Shown: positions 33,053-44,742 of the stretch, in pieces
How the letters are laid out: the number at the start of each line of letters is the position of its first letter
Position numbering within the stretch: the first letter of the stretch is position 1
Notes under the pieces: generated by a model
What the model saw: only the letters and a program-made list of their open reading frames with translations
What the model was told of the DNA's origin: nothing
Database searches by the model: none
From: Petaurus breviceps papuanus
Taxonomy: Eukaryota; Chordata; Mammalia; Diprotodontia; Petauridae
NCBI GenBank assembly: GCA_028583685.1
Contig: JAMXIF010000032.1
Location: 2,934,135-2,998,134, forward strand
Direction: 5' to 3'
DNA length: 64,000 bases
Position numbers and translations under genes: made by a program

Positions 33053-34124
33053 TGTAATGGTAATGTAATTTGAATTTGAAGATCCCTTTGAGTTGGCAAA
33101 AGTAGCAGGTAATTAACACTTAGTAACTGATCAAGCCTCTGATTGGGGGAAGAGAAGGTATGAACTCCTATCTCCCGTTACTGATGTAACAGGAAGGGGT
33201 TGGCTAAAGGAAGGAGGTAATACTATGTATATAAGAAAAGCCCCAGAGAGGCTCAGTCAGAATTTCCTTGAGACCAAGATCTGGTGGCAGAGCAGCTACA
33301 GAAGAATGGAGAACTGAGTCCTGAGAAGTTGTGATGGTGGAGCTTCTTCTGAACAGGAGCCCAGGAGCCCAGAGCCAGGAGCCAGGGGCCCAGGAGAGTG
33401 GAATCTGGAGCCAGGAGCCCACATGACTGAAGCATGACCAGTATGTGAGCCTTTGTGGCTTGGTTGAGCCTTGAATTCCCTGGAGCAGAAATGGTGAAGG
33501 ATCTGACATGGACCAGACCCTGTGAATGCCAGTGTGGAGCAGGACCTCCCAGAGAGCTGGTCAAGGACTGGGAGCTGTCTGCCATTGAACCCAGGTGACA
33601 GTCTGGTGAATCCAGGTAGAATCTGGGACCATGGAAGGGGATCCAGGAAATCTGAGAACAGGCCCCAAATCAAGATGAAAAGGCCTCTCCTTGGGTACTG
33701 AGTAATATGGAATTATAGTTTACTAGTGACCCAAGGGGTGGAGGGTTTTGTGGATGATACTTAGTAAGACTTTGCTGAATAAGTGACTGATTGTACTTTG
33801 AGTACTTTGAGATATTGTTACTGATAAGTGGCTGATTGAGTTAATCAAGACTTTGCCCCTTGAGTGGAAGACTTTGACTGCTGTACTTTGAGACTACTGA
33901 TAAGTGACTGATTGAGTTAACTTAAGAGTGACTATTTTACTTTCAGACTATGTTGTGAATGTTATATTGTGATTTTCTGTGATAAGGTGTAATATTGTGA
34001 ATGCTGTACCATGATTTTTGCTTTTGTTATGGAATAGAGTGATCACTATACTGAGTAATCAGAACCTTAAAAAAGCTGTTCACAGTAGCAGTTCTTCTGG
34101 AAAGCTTCTGTGCATGGCATTACA
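33053..34124 (+). mobile_element. Solo LTR, 1.08-kb family, 5-bp TSD
   Basis: Perfect inverted ends TGTAATG and CATTACA are flanked by identical CCAGA repeats (33048-33052, 34125-34129). Landmarks include GATGTAACAGGAAGGGG, the TATA-like CTATGTATATAAGAAAAGCC, and AGTAATCAGAACCTTAAAA near the end. Collinear with 6016-7098. No internal region. Antisense frames of 101-125 codons at 33204-33673 are not genes. A short GGAGCCCAGGAGCC-type repeat lies at 33355-33420. Confidence 0.88.
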
Positions 34125-34204
34125 CCAGACTATACATTTAGACAATCCATGAGGATAGACACGTTACATAGGCAGCACATATACCCATCTTAAAATCCTG
34201 TGAA

Positions 34205-34640
34205 GGCAATAAGGAAAGCACCATGCTTTAGTAGAAAACCACTGGGCTCAGAAGCAAAAAACCAGGGCCCGAGTCCCAGTTTTGCCACATCATAGAATCA
34301 CTCATGTAGAACTGAGAGGGATCATAAAGGTCATCTAGGTCAAAGGTCAAACCCTCCCCCCATTTTGTAGATTGAGGAAACTTAGACCAATAACAGTCAA
34401 ATGACTTGTCCAAGGTCACACAGGTAGCAAGTATCAAAGCTTGGATTCCTCATGAACATGAACTTAGGACCTGATTCACAATCCTGCTCTCTTTCCATTT
34501 CACTATGCAACATCTAGCTATTCAACCTTGTACAAGTAACTTCACTTCCTGTTCCTCAGCTGCTTCATCTTCAAAACAGGGGTGGGAGTGGTCAAACTAG
34601 ATGATCTCCAAGGTCTCCTGAAGCCCCAGCACTAGATAAC
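34205..34640 (+). mobile_element. MIR SINE with a nested THER-type CORE-SINE
   Basis: The MIR starts AAAGCACCATGCTTTAGTAG and GAGTCCCAGTTTTGCCAC, is cut at about 34282, and resumes at about 34518 (ACCTTGTACAAGTAACTTCA, TCATCTTCAAAACAGG). Between them lies a second SINE: ATCATAGAATCACTCATGTA, GTCCAAGGTCACACAGGTAG. Confidence 0.65.
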
Positions 34641-34889
34641 TCTGGAGTCCTAGTTGGGAAGAACAGTCTGTGTGGACCAGGCTTATCAGGAACATTTGTG
34701 GCACTGTTCACTTTTGCTAGCTCTACAGAACTCTTAGGGATGGAGGAAGGAAATGGAGGGTGAAATCATTACCTGTCTGCCACTGAGGTAGCAGAATCAG
34801 AATTCAAAGAACCTCATTAACCCTTATCTTGCCCACTAGGGGAGTGTGAAGTAGGGGAGAGGTTAGAAATACACGTGTGTGTATGTGTG

Positions 34890-35262
34890 TGTGTAAGACA
34901 AAGAAACACAGCACACAGGATGGCTGCTAGCACAGGTTTACTCTTGATCTGGTCAGACAGGAAAGACACTAAGAATGGGTTAATAATTTTACTTTATTCT
35001 AGTCTAGTTTTTTCAGAAGAGTTTTGCTGACAATGGGAGGGCAAACTCCTACAGCATCCCCTAATCATCCTTCTCACAGGGGCTGCCAAGAAGGGGGGCC
35101 AACTACCCCTATGTCTCAATGGGGTTAATCAAGACAGGCACTACTTGTGCATCCCCTAAGTCCCCTCAAGCCTCACTAGGGGCTAGTTGAGGCAAACATA
35201 GATTCCCCCCAAGCTTTGATGGGGGCGGATGAAGGCATAAATAGCTTCTAAGGTTACTTAGC
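34890..35262 (-). mobile_element. Candidate LTR fragment, inverted
   Basis: The complement contains ACTAGAATAAAGTAAAATTA (polyadenylation signal) about 90 bases before an end reading TTTCTTTGTCTTACA, as expected for R-U5 with a CA end. CCCC-rich blocks lie upstream. No second copy is present here and the start is undefined, so the call is tentative. Confidence 0.4.
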
Positions 35263-35518
35263 CCTAAGGTTCCCCATTCACTGACCAATGACCACCTGTT
35301 TTATAGAGGCAACAGACAAAGAAGGCACATTGCCAGCAACAGGCTCACAAGTTTTTATCACCCCATCCCTGTATCTCACCATGCAGTTGCAGTGGATGTG
35401 TGTATTATTTACTATTATATAATGCTGTGCAAGAGTGGTGGAGAGGTTTGGAACCATAACTGTGGGGAAACTGAACTCTAGAAAATAATACAAAAATTGA
35501 TTTTGAAATCCATCTTAT

Positions 35519-35674
35519 CAGGGCAGCTAGATGGTATAGTGAGTAGAGCGCCGGCCCTGGAGTCAGGAGGACCTAAGTTCGGATCCGGCCTCAGACACTT
35601 AACACAAACACACATGACTAACCATGTGACCTTGGGCAAGTTACTTAACCCCAATTGCCCTCCAAAAAGAAAAA
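35519..35674 (+). mobile_element. WSINE1-type SINE with 13-bp TSD
   Basis: CAGGGCAGCTAGATGGTATA to the A-rich tail after CAATTGCCCTCC. The flanks AAATCCATCTTAT are identical at 35506-35518 and 35675-35687. A perfect TSD suggests a fairly young insertion. Confidence 0.92.
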
Positions 35675-35689
35675 AAATCCATCTTATTT

Positions 35690-36007
35690 ACACTAAAATT
35701 CACCTTACTTACAATGTGTATCTCCAACTCCATCCACCTGATGAGGTTCTCTCTCCCTTCATCTGTCCCCATGCCAGTATGCCTGAGAAGAGGTGAAGAA
35801 GGCAGTTACTTCACATCAAAGAATTCCCCAGTCTGGGTTAGCATTCTGCAGTAGCCAAACAATATAATTAAAGGTGACGGCTCTTCTAAAAAAGGAACAA
35901 GCAATTCCTGTTGTCTTTAGTTGTTGCCAATTGCTACCTCCTATCCAAACTCACTTTCACCATCCCAACACCATCCTAATTCTTTCTCTCCCTCCCTCTC
36001 TCTCTCT

Positions 36008-36057
<50 letters not shown>

Positions 36058-36684
36058 AAAAACCTTTGTGATTCTTTTTTTTTTAAGGTTTTCTTTGTTC
36101 ATGAGGAAAAAAAAGAAGTAGATGAGTTTTCCGCAATATTTTGCAGCATAAGGTGTCAGGAACCATTAAGGAGAAGTGCAAAACCTCAGTCCATGTTGGA
36201 ATATGTCATTTCTCTTTGAAAAACTGCACTCCAGTCTAAGTGCCCTCCTGCTTCTGTTTTTCTTTTATATCTGAAGCCTTCCTTTTAAGCAATTTTTTGT
36301 TAACAGGGAAAAGAACTTTGAGCCATTACAGGAAGTAACTTATATTTACCCTATGGGATGACGAAAGGGGAGAAGGACTTGAACCCAGAGAGAATTAAGG
36401 AAGAAAAGGCACACTAGCAGAAAGCAGGTAGGTCCTCTATTTCATCCCAAATCGTCAACTCTCCTGATTTCTGTATCTGGCATAGTCTTTGCAGGGAATC
36501 TAAACAGAAGGAGAGAAACAAGGGAAGGTTTGAATAAAACTGCTTCTCTGAAAGAATATGAAGGTAGAGAAGTTTATCTTGAATGTACTGAGTACTGTTG
36601 GTGGTTAGATTTTGCTTTCCCCTCACCTACCTATTGCTTTCTGCTTTTGCTTCCCATTTTTCTCCTATGAAAGATAAGGACAAC
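35690..36684. other. Unassigned DNA around a (CA)n tract
   Basis: A (CA)n run of about 45 bp preceded by (TC)n lies at 35990-36053. The rest shows no recognised element. Confidence 0.45.
36009..36053. repeat. (CA)n microsatellite
   Basis: Pure CA run after CTCTCTCTCTGTA. Confidence 0.97.
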
Positions 36685-36875
36685 GGGATATAGTGGAATG
36701 GACACTGGATCTGGAATCAGGAAGACATAGGTTGAGATCTTGACTCTGATACTCATCAGCTGTGTGACCCTGAGGAAGTCACCCCTCTGGAGTCAATTAT
36801 CTCATCTGTAACATGAGAAGGTTAAATTCAATGGCCATGAGGGTCCCTCTCAGCCCTAAATCTATGATGTTATAA
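36685..36875 (+). mobile_element. MIR/THER SINE
   Basis: GGGATATAGTGGAATGGACA, TGTGTGACCCTGAGGAAGTC and CAGCCCTAAATCTATGATG mark head, core and end. Confidence 0.75.
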
Positions 36876-36882
36876 CCCATTA

Positions 36883-37128
36883 TAAGGCAGTTAAGTGGCA
36901 CAGTGAATGGAACAGTAGGCCTGGAGGCAGAAAGACTCATCTTCATGAGTTCAAATCTTACCTGAGACACTAGCTGTATGACCCTGGGCTAGTCATTTAA
37001 TCCTGTTTGCCCCCATTTCTCTTCTGTAAAAATGAGCTGGAGAAGGAAATGGTAAGCCAGTCCAGTGTCTTTGTCAAAAAAATCCCAAATACATAGTCAG
37101 ACAAGACTGAAATTAACGAACAACAATA
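36883..37128 (+). mobile_element. Mar1-type CORE-SINE
   Basis: AGGCAGTTAAGTGGCACAGT, GAGCTGGAGAAGGAAATGGT and ACTGAAATTAACGAACAACA in order. Confidence 0.85.
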
Positions 37129-37369
37129 ACTCATTCTAGCATGGTTGGCCACCATTCCACACACTTTTTTTTCAACCAAATTAAGAACTTCTGATGGAGG
37201 ATTTAGGGTTTACAATGGCAGAGGGAAGAAATCATGTGTACTTGAAGTAAAAAAGAGTGGAAGGTAGGCATGGCATCTATAGAATCTGCAACAATAACTG
37301 CTGTTCATAGATGTTTTGGGGAGACAATATTGGTGACATTTCCCACTTCATATTATCTTTAATTTACTT

Positions 37370-37560
37370 AATGGTATAAATGCTATAGTCTCCCCCTCTC
37401 TACCCACAGCAGAATGTAAGCTCCTCAAGTGAACAGATTTATTTTGGTTTGTCTTTGTATTACTGGCATCTGGTAAGGCACACTGTCTTACACAAAGTTA
37501 TCTTAATTTGCTTGTTGATTGATTGAATGAATGAATGAATGAATGAATGAAGAATGAAAA
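37370..37560 (+). mobile_element. L2-clade LINE 3' end with (GAAT)n
   Basis: CAGCAGAATGTAAGCTCCTC, GTATTACTGGCATCTGGTAA and a terminal (GAAT)n run at 37526-37550. Confidence 0.65.
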
Positions 37561-37654
37561 TTACATTAGAAAGCTTCCTAGAATAGTTTCCATTGGTAGA
37601 GAATTTGGGATGAATAACCAAAGAACAATTCTCTTTCTCCCCTTTAACAAAGAT

Positions 37655-37785
37655 TGTGGTGCCATGGAAGAAGCCTAGGCGTGAGAGTATGCAGACTGTG
37701 GTTGTAATCCTGGCTCTGTCTCTAGCTAGTTGTATGAACCTAGCTAAATTACTTCATCTCTCTAGTCTTAAGGAGTTAGACTACA
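37655..37785 (+). mobile_element. MIR SINE
   Basis: TTGTGGTGCCATGGAAGAAG, GTTGTAATCCTGGCTCTGTC, GTTGTATGAACCTAGCTAAA. Confidence 0.6.
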
Positions 37786-38089
37786 TAATTAAAAAAAAAA
37801 AAACCTTTTCAAAGTGAATATTCTACAAGCTTCTCTCTCATCTGATCTATTCAATCTTCTTCTGTAAGCATTCTGAGCTTAACTGACTATTGGCACCCTC
37901 CTGCTGCTGGGATTATCTAAACCTCTAGACTTAAGTAGAACTAATTGAAATGCTGAAGGACTATGGAGTTATGTTTGACAGGATTTTATGATTAACTGAG
38001 ATTTAACCTGAAAAAAATTTTTTTTGGGACCTAGTTGTTGTTTTGCCTTTAGTTGGCTTACTTCCATTTTCTTCCCTGAATAGTGTGGA

Positions 38090-38205
38090 TATAAGTAAAT
38101 ATTTTAGATTGTAAATTCCTTGGGGATGGAAGCAGAGGCTGCATGTCTTCTTCCCTAAAGCTAGGCCCACAGTAGGGGCTCGATTTGTACTTGTTGATTT
38201 TTTTG
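38090..38205 (+). mobile_element. L2-clade LINE 3' end
   Basis: GATTGTAAATTCCTTGGGGA, AAAGCTAGGCCCACAGTAGG and TTGTACTTGTTGA match a diverged L2 terminus. Confidence 0.5.
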
Positions 38206-38740
38206 GTGACTGGGCCTTTTACAGGATGTCTGTATCATGATTCTGAACTTCGATTCTCATTTTCCAAGTCTACAGATGTAAACAGAGAGTACTGAAGATT
38301 AGCCTGTTTTTTTTTTTAAAGAAAGAGTCCCAGATCTCAGCTTGTTTTGTTATGATTTATTTCTCTCAATAAATGACTGAAGGGAAAAAAAAAAGCTTTA
38401 CTTCACATAATTAGGTTCTAGTTAACAGATTTTGTCTCTATTTTGGAAAATGGACAATCACTATGATCAACCTCATCTGTCAACCCTAACCTCATCCTGA
38501 GGTTATAGAGGGCAGAAATTGAGATCGTATGAATTCCTATCTATACCAAATATTTTTGAAGGTCATATATGCATATGTTGAGGACATCATCAATGAGGAT
38601 TTAGTAGACTTTTGCAAATAATATTCAACAATGGGTCACATCTTTACCCTTTCATGAAAAATAAATAATATAGCATCCCATTGAACTCTTTGTTGATTAC
38701 CAAAAAGCATTTACTTCAATAGAACAAAATACTTCTGATG

Positions 38741-39252
38741 TGATTTAAGGGTTTAGGGACCCCTTGAGGACTGAAGTATTGGACAGGGTCATCTGAAATA
38801 AATTCATGGACTCAAGCATTCTTTAAGTCAGTGGCAAAGTTTTATTGTAACGCCAATATGAGGCAGGGACAGCTCTACTTCCAGATCCAACATGAATCAG
38901 TTTCAGAAGCCAAGACCTTCATCCTTTACCCAAAAGATTTTGGGTCCCATCTGTCTAAGGGGGGATGATGGGTTGCTTGGGTGTTTGTCCTTGAACCCCA
39001 ATTCCAAGACCACACTTCTCCCTAACTTCAAAACACTATCCCTAACAGTTTTCTCCCCAGCCCAAGGACACTATGCCTAGCAAATAACTAATGAGTGGGC
39101 CCCAGTAACACAAACTACCTTTCCTCACAATTACTCATGAGTGAGTCCTAGTAGAACAGACTATCTTTCCCTATCACAAGAACAAATTAACCTCTGAAGG
39201 AATTCTCTTATAAAAACAGGACTATCTTGTAACCATAGAATTATCATGTATT
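38741..39252 (-). mobile_element. LTR fragment cluster, left arm (inverted)
   Basis: The complement ends ACCCTTAAATCACA after AATAAAACTTTGCCACTGAC and GATGACCCTGTCCAATACTT, an R-U5-like end. The segment 38985-39252 reappears in opposite orientation at 39658-39932. This is an old LTR-type fossil; its start is not defined. Confidence 0.6.
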
Positions 39253-39652
39253 GATTCCCAAAGTTATCATATACAATCCAGAGGTCAAGCTATACACATC
39301 AACTCTCAAAGCTATCTTGCTACAGATGTAACAGACCAAAAACACACCCCTGAGAAACCTTTCCCCTGTTTTCCACTAGTGAATGATATCAGTCACCAAG
39401 GTTGTAATTTATCACCTAATTAGCATATCTGCCAAATAATAATAATCCACTACTTTTTCTGTATAAGCTTTAGCATCTCTCCTGTTAGGTTGCAAGTTCC
39501 TTAAGGAATGCAAATTCCTGAAGGAGTTCTTCCTGCCATATTGATATTACAATAAAACTTTGCCACCTTGACTTAAAAAATGCTTGAGTCCATGGATTCA
39601 TTCCAGATGACCCTGTTCAGTACTTGAGGGGTCTCTGAAACCCTTAAACCAC
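39253..39652 (+). mobile_element. LTR fragment cluster, central LTR end
   Basis: TTTTCTGTATAAGCTTTAGC resembles a TATA box. It is followed by ATTACAATAAAACTTTGCCA and an end CCCTTAAACCACA nearly identical to the left arm's R-U5 but in plus orientation. The upstream U3-like part differs from the left arm. Confidence 0.55.
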
Positions 39653-39935
39653 AATCAAATACATGATAATTCTGTCGTTACAAAATAGTCCTATTTCTAC
39701 AAGAGAATTTCTTCAGAGGTTAGCTTGTTTTGTGATGAGGAAAGATAGTCTGTTCTACTGGGGCCCACTCATGAGTAATTGTGGGGAAAGGTCGTTTGTC
39801 TTACTGGGAGGTCCACTCATGCATTATTGCTAGGCATAGTGTCCTTGGGCTGAGAAGAAGACTATCAGGGATAGTGTTTTGAAATTAGGGAGAAATGTGA
39901 TCTTGGAATTGGAGATCCAAGCACAAGCACCCAAG
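39653..39935 (+). mobile_element. LTR fragment cluster, right arm
   Basis: TACATGATAATTCTGTCGTT, AGATAGTCTGTTCTACTGGG, GCATAGTGTCCTTGGGCTGA and GTGATCTTGGAATTGGAGAT are the complement of 38985-39252. It ends abruptly near CCAATCACCTC. Confidence 0.6.
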
Positions 39936-40564
39936 CACCCAATCACCTCATACAGGGGCTTTTGAAATAGGTTGGCTCTCATCCATTTTCAAAATCATGC
40001 AAGATTCCTTGGAAGGTATAAGAATAGAAACAATCCTATTCAGCAACTTTATGATAAAAATATCAAGCAAATAAAAAACACAGAAGATAAAGATGTAACC
40101 TCTGTCCCAAAGCCATTTGGTATGGGATTCTCTCCTTATTTAGTGGACATGAATGTCCTGCACTCTGGGAGGGGTGGGGGAAAGTTGGAAAGATGTGAGA
40201 GAGCTTCAGTTCTCATCCAGTTCCCCTTCTGGGGTCTCTTCTAGCAAAAGTCTCCCTTAGGGACTCTCCAAATGAGAGTATTTTTCTCAATTTCCAGTTT
40301 TGAGAGAGAAGATCAAAGAGGTTAGCCCCACCTCTGGTTAATGAAGGAAAAGACTATGAAAATAGGATTATGATGGAGGTGGGACTGCTTACTCCTCTCA
40401 TGTTTTTCCTGAGTCGTCTTCTTATTCACCCAAAACATTAAAAGAAATTAGTTTTGTTAATGGGACTTTACAATCTAATCTAGAAAGTAGTTTTTCCCTT
40501 CTATAAACTCCTAGAGTATAGGTTCTTTGTACCCTATAGTTTTTCTTTCTCTCTGATTCTCTCT

Positions 40565-40611
<47 letters not shown>

Positions 40612-40715
40612 CAACACCTTACTTCACATGAATGGAAGAGATTTAAGGTTGAAAAACTGGAGACTTCAAATCTCTTCATGTCACTGATCCTGTCACTATC
40701 TGATCATGTCACTAA
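39936..40715. other. Unassigned DNA with (CA)n
   Basis: A pure (CA)n run lies at 40568-40609. A 90-codon frame at 39972-40244 has no recognised homology. Confidence 0.45.
40568..40609. repeat. (CA)n microsatellite
   Basis: Pure CA run of about 42 bp. Confidence 0.97.
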
Positions 40716-41205
40716 AATTACTCATAACTCTTCTGGAGTCAGGAAAGCTTATCCTCATCCTGACATTTAAAGTCCTGTACAATATGACTCCCACATACCT
40801 ATACAGTCTAGTCTTACAATAGTACTATTTGCACAATGACCATTCTAGACAAATGGCCTCCTTAGTGTCCCTGTGCACAATATCCCTTCTTCTGCCTCAA
40901 TACCCCTGCACGAGCAGCCTGGCATGTCCTTCCCCCTCTCTTTTCCCTCATAAAATCCCTAAATTCCTTCAAAGCCCAGATTAGATGCCAACTCCTAACA
41001 CTCAGCCTTTCCTGATCTCCACAGTTGTCAGTTCTCAGATCTCAGATTTTCTTTAAAGTTATCTGTGTACATGTGACATGTAACCAATAGAATATGAACT
41101 TCCTGAGGGCAGAAACTATTCATTTTTATCTTTGTACCTATAAGTACATAGGATAATGCATTGCACACGTTAGGTGATTAATAAATGTTTGCTGACTTCA
41201 CCTCT
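40716..41205 (+). mobile_element. L2-clade LINE 3' region
   Basis: TTTAAAGTCCTGTACAATAT, ATTCCTTCAAAGCCCAGATT, CTTCCTGAGGGCAGAAACTA and GGTGATTAATAAATGTTTGC in L2 order. Confidence 0.75.
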
Positions 41206-41559
41206 TTTGTGCATGGATAGGACATATTCTTTTGCGAGGTTACAGATCTCTTCTTTCAATCTCTGCAGTGTTCCAGGATTTGATGTGACCAGCAGAGTTA
41301 TCTGCACACACAAGCTTCTAGAGGTCATCCCCATTCAGAGGGAATCACTCTTCAATTTGGACTCTGTACTGGAATTGCCCCATGACCGTGGCAAATGCCT
41401 TTGGGGGAGCATTTCTCCCCATTCATGACATGCCTATTATTAATGATCAGAGAGTCAAAAAAAGATTCTCTCTGTAACTGTGTGTTTCAGGGAAGTCTGA
41501 ATAAGTTCAATGTAAGTATATAACTCAGAGGGAATGTGACAGAAGGATAGGATATACCT

Positions 41560-41880
41560 TGTTTGAAGACAGCCTGTAAGATGATATTTTGCCCATTTAT
41601 CAGTTGGGGAATGAATTATATTCTTGTAGATTTGATAATTTTTTTTTATATATTTGAGATATCAGACCTTTACCTGAGAAAGTTCATAAAATTTTTCCTC
41701 AATTTTCCGCTTTCCTTGGTTATATCTGATCTTGGTTACATTTGTTTTACTTCTACAAAACCTTTTTAATTTAATGTAATCAAAACTATCTATTTTATAC
41801 CTAACTTTCCTCTCTATTTTCTGATTATTCATAAATTTAATCCAAAAAATATTCATAAATTTAAAACTAAAAATTAAAAA
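41560..41880. mobile_element. Marsupial retroelement fragment, clade uncertain
   Basis: TATCAGTTGGGGAATGAATT, TGTTTTACTTCTACAAAACC and TTTTTAATTTAATGTAATCA recur in marsupial genomes as I remember them. I cannot name the family with confidence. The flanks at 41206-41559 and 41881-42279 are unassigned. Confidence 0.35.
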
Positions 41881-42279
41881 CTATTGAATCAAATACATTT
41901 TTATAATCAACACGCAACTGACATAGTAGAACTTTGGATTCTTTACATTTTCAGTAAATTGTTTAATAGGAAAAAAAATGGGGTCTACAACAGAATTTCC
42001 CTTGTGAAAGCTTGCCTAATCCCTTCATAGAGGATTCCCTTAACATCAGTGTGGCAATGAGTCTCATAAAATTTTTATCCAGCTAGGAAAGCAGGAATAT
42101 GAATTCAAATTGTTGATGTTCTCTTTATCATCCTTATCAGTATTGATAAAAATGAGATTGTTTCTATAACTTTGGTATCTTCTCTTTTTGATACCTTGTG
42201 CCTCTGTCCCTCAGTGCTCTCACAGACATGTTGCTTCTGGTATGTATCTCTTGTATGTGTAAGAATAAGAATGATAATA

Positions 42280-42530
42280 ATGGCTGGCATTTATATAGCA
42301 CTTTCAGTACTATACAAAGAGCTTTAGAAATATTATCTCATTTTATCCTCACAATTACTCTGGGAGGTAGGTGAAATTACTGTCCCCATTTTACAGATGA
42401 GGAAACTGAGCCAGACAGAGGGCTTCCCAGGGTCACAAAGCTAGTAAACATCCGAGGGCAGATTTGTACTCAGGTCTTTCTTTCCTGACACTAGGTCCAC
42501 TGTTCTATCCACCGTGCCACGAAGTTCTCA
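42280..42530 (+). mobile_element. THER/MIR CORE-SINE, full length
   Basis: GGCATTTATATAGCACTTTC, TCTCATTTTATCCTCACAAT, TTTTACAGATGAGGAAACTG, GGGTCACAAAGCTAGTAAAC and TTCTATCCACCGTGCCACGA in order. Confidence 0.82.
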
Positions 42531-42755
42531 TGCCTTTCCTATCTTTGTCCTCACTAATGTCATTGTCTACTCCCGCTATAAGCACATGGTGGTATTGTGA
42601 TGTTGGAGTCCAAGTTGGTGTCTACTATCCTTTGTGAAAATCTGTATGACAAAAATAACTGCAAATATGTCTTTCTTCTGTTTGTGTCCTTTCTTCCTTT
42701 TTCATTCATAAATGCCCTGAGGATGGCTTTTCTTATTCTTTACCCCATCTTTTTG

Positions 42756-43007
42756 GGGGCTGCTAGGTGGTACAGTGGATAGGGCACTAGACTTGAAATC
42801 AGGAAAACTCATTTTCATGAGTTCAAATCCTGCCTCAGACACCCTACTAGCTATGTGACCCTGGCCAAGTCATTTAACCCTGTTTGCCTCAGTTTCCTCA
42901 TCTGTAAAATGACCTGGAGAAGGAAACAGCAAACTGCTTCAGTATCTCTGCCAAGAAAACCCCAAATGAGGCCACAAAGAGTTGGACACAACTGAACGAT
43001 AATAACC
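42756..43007 (+). mobile_element. Mar1-type CORE-SINE
   Basis: GGGGGCTGCTAGGTGGTACA, GCCAAGTCATTTAACCCTGT, GACCTGGAGAAGGAAACAGC and AACTGAACGATAATAAC. Confidence 0.88.
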
Positions 43008-43084
43008 CAACATTGTTTTTAATGGTTTTACCCAAACTACTTACTGTTTCTTTTTTTTTATTTTGTTCCCTCTTTTCCACTTTC

Positions 43085-43290
43085 CATTCCAGCAGTTATA
43101 ATCCTTCTTTACAACCTGACTAATGATTAATGTGAAGATATCTGTAGATCCTGTTTTTGAGTGCATGCCTCCAGGAAGTGGAGGAGAGGGAGGAGAAGAA
43201 AATTTAAAACTCAAGGGGGACTGTGGAACTGAATGTTAGAAACTAAAAGTAAATAAACAAACCAATTTAATTTTAAAAAAAATTTTTTAA
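43085..43290 (+). mobile_element. Marsupial L1 or HAL1 3' end
   Basis: CTTTACAACCTGACTAATGA, GGAGAGGGAGGAGAAGAAAA, CTGAATGTTAGAAACTAAAA and a terminal AAATAAACAA then A-rich tail, like the 3' end at 62900-62970. Confidence 0.55.
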
Positions 43291-43389
43291 ATTGTTTTAC
43301 CCTTCACTGATCAATATGGTAATATTGATCATAATCTTCTATTGCTCTCTATAATCTATTGGTTAAAGAGAACTCATGACACATATCTT

Positions 43390-43485
43390 AATTGCCAGGT
43401 ATTGTGGTAGGCACTGGGATACAAAGACAAAAATGAAATTTTTGCCTTGAACTTTCTTATTTCCCATCAGGGGAAATAGCATATA
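43390..43485 (-). mobile_element. L2 3' terminus, inverted
   Basis: TTGCCAGGTATTGTGGTAGG and CACTGGGATACAAAGACAAA are the complement of the L2 end. Confidence 0.55.
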
Positions 43486-43495
43486 CAGGAGGCCA

Positions 43496-43745
43496 CTGCA
43501 TTAGGTGGTACAATGGATAGAGTGCAGGGGCTGGAGACAGGAAGGCCTAGGTTCAAATTTGACCTCAGATACTTAGTATCTGTGTGAGACCTTGGGCAAG
43601 TCACTTAACCTCTGTTTTTCTCAATTTCCTCATCTGTAAAATTAGGATGATAATAAAACCTAGCTCCCAGTGTTGTTGTGGGAACCAAACAAGGCAATCA
43701 TTGTAAAGCATTTAGCATAGTGCCTAGAAATATTACCTATTCTTA
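43496..43745 (+). mobile_element. MIR/THER SINE
   Basis: TTAGGTGGTACAATGGATAG, GGGCAAGTCACTTAACCTCT, CCAGTGTTGTTGTGGGAACC and AGTGCCTAGAAATATT follow the full MIR order. Confidence 0.75.
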
Positions 43746-43899
43746 GCTATTATTGTTTATGTGAGTAAATTACATGTGTGTGTATATTTAAAATATACAT
43801 GTATTAGATATGACAAAATTTCTAGGGGGACACTGTAACTTGGGAAAAGGGAAGATAACAAAAGGAGATGATTTAAGGTTTTTAATATGTTATGAATGA

Positions 43900-44735
43900 G
43901 TTTATATTCTAAATGTACACTGCCCTTACTTACCATTTCTCTCTCCTGAAAATAAGTCGAGTTTCCTGACTAAAGCACTATTTGATCCATTTATTATAAC
44001 AATTGATTTATTTAATTTAAACTTCATTAAGTAAATGTAGTCTGCCCTTTCTTCTATCCAAATACTATATTTAAAGAACTTGTTTAAATGGGTCAAGATG
44101 GAGTTGTTTTGATTGCAAGTCATATCATTTTTTTCTCATTTTTATTTTCTACTAGCATTATACCAGTTTTGATCTTTGCTCTAACTAGTTAGAATTCTAA
44201 CTATACACAGACTACTAAACTGATTCAGGAATGATTCCTACATCAGAAATGAATCATTTTCCTGTGTGTTAAAACAGAGACCATTTGTTTCTGTGTGTGC
44301 TCCCTATATCTAATGACTTCCTGTTTTTATGGATGAAAATATTCATAATGTTAGATATAGCCCTTAATGTAATATAGAAGTCATTGGCCTCTTTTATCCC
44401 TTATTCCTGATCAGTATTTTCTAATATACTTCTCATCATCCTCACCTATTCCCATATTTTCATTGAAATCATGGATTATCACAGTGTATGTTGATTTCAT
44501 TTGGAGGATATTATCGAGTTTTGGGTAGGATGTTTTTTTTTTCCTTTTCATTCTCTGCAACAGATAAATATGCATAAGCTGTAATTATCTTCATGGTGGT
44601 CTTTTTGCAAATACTTGTCATGAGCACTTCAATATGAGGTGACCATCTGTCTCTGGAAATGAAGTTTCTTTGCCTTGGGTGGCATGATAAAATCAAAACC
44701 ATTAATTCCTCTATTTGCCTCTCCAATTAGAACCT
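43900..44735 (-). mobile_element. RTE-type LINE endonuclease remnant, inverted
   Basis: The complement encodes CKKTTMKIITAYAYLSVAEN (family form KKTTLKIIQAYAPTS) and, further on, YTVIIHDFNENMGIGEDDEKY, which resembles the APE endonuclease GDFNAKIG motif. Stops break it. The segment 43900-44390 is assigned only loosely. Confidence 0.6.
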
Positions 44736-44742
44736 ACCTCTA

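Noticed and set aside
33204-33673. Three overlapping minus-strand ORFs of 101-125 codons
   Set aside because: All are antisense to the solo LTR and driven by its GGAGCCC-type repeats; three frames open at once suggests composition, not coding.
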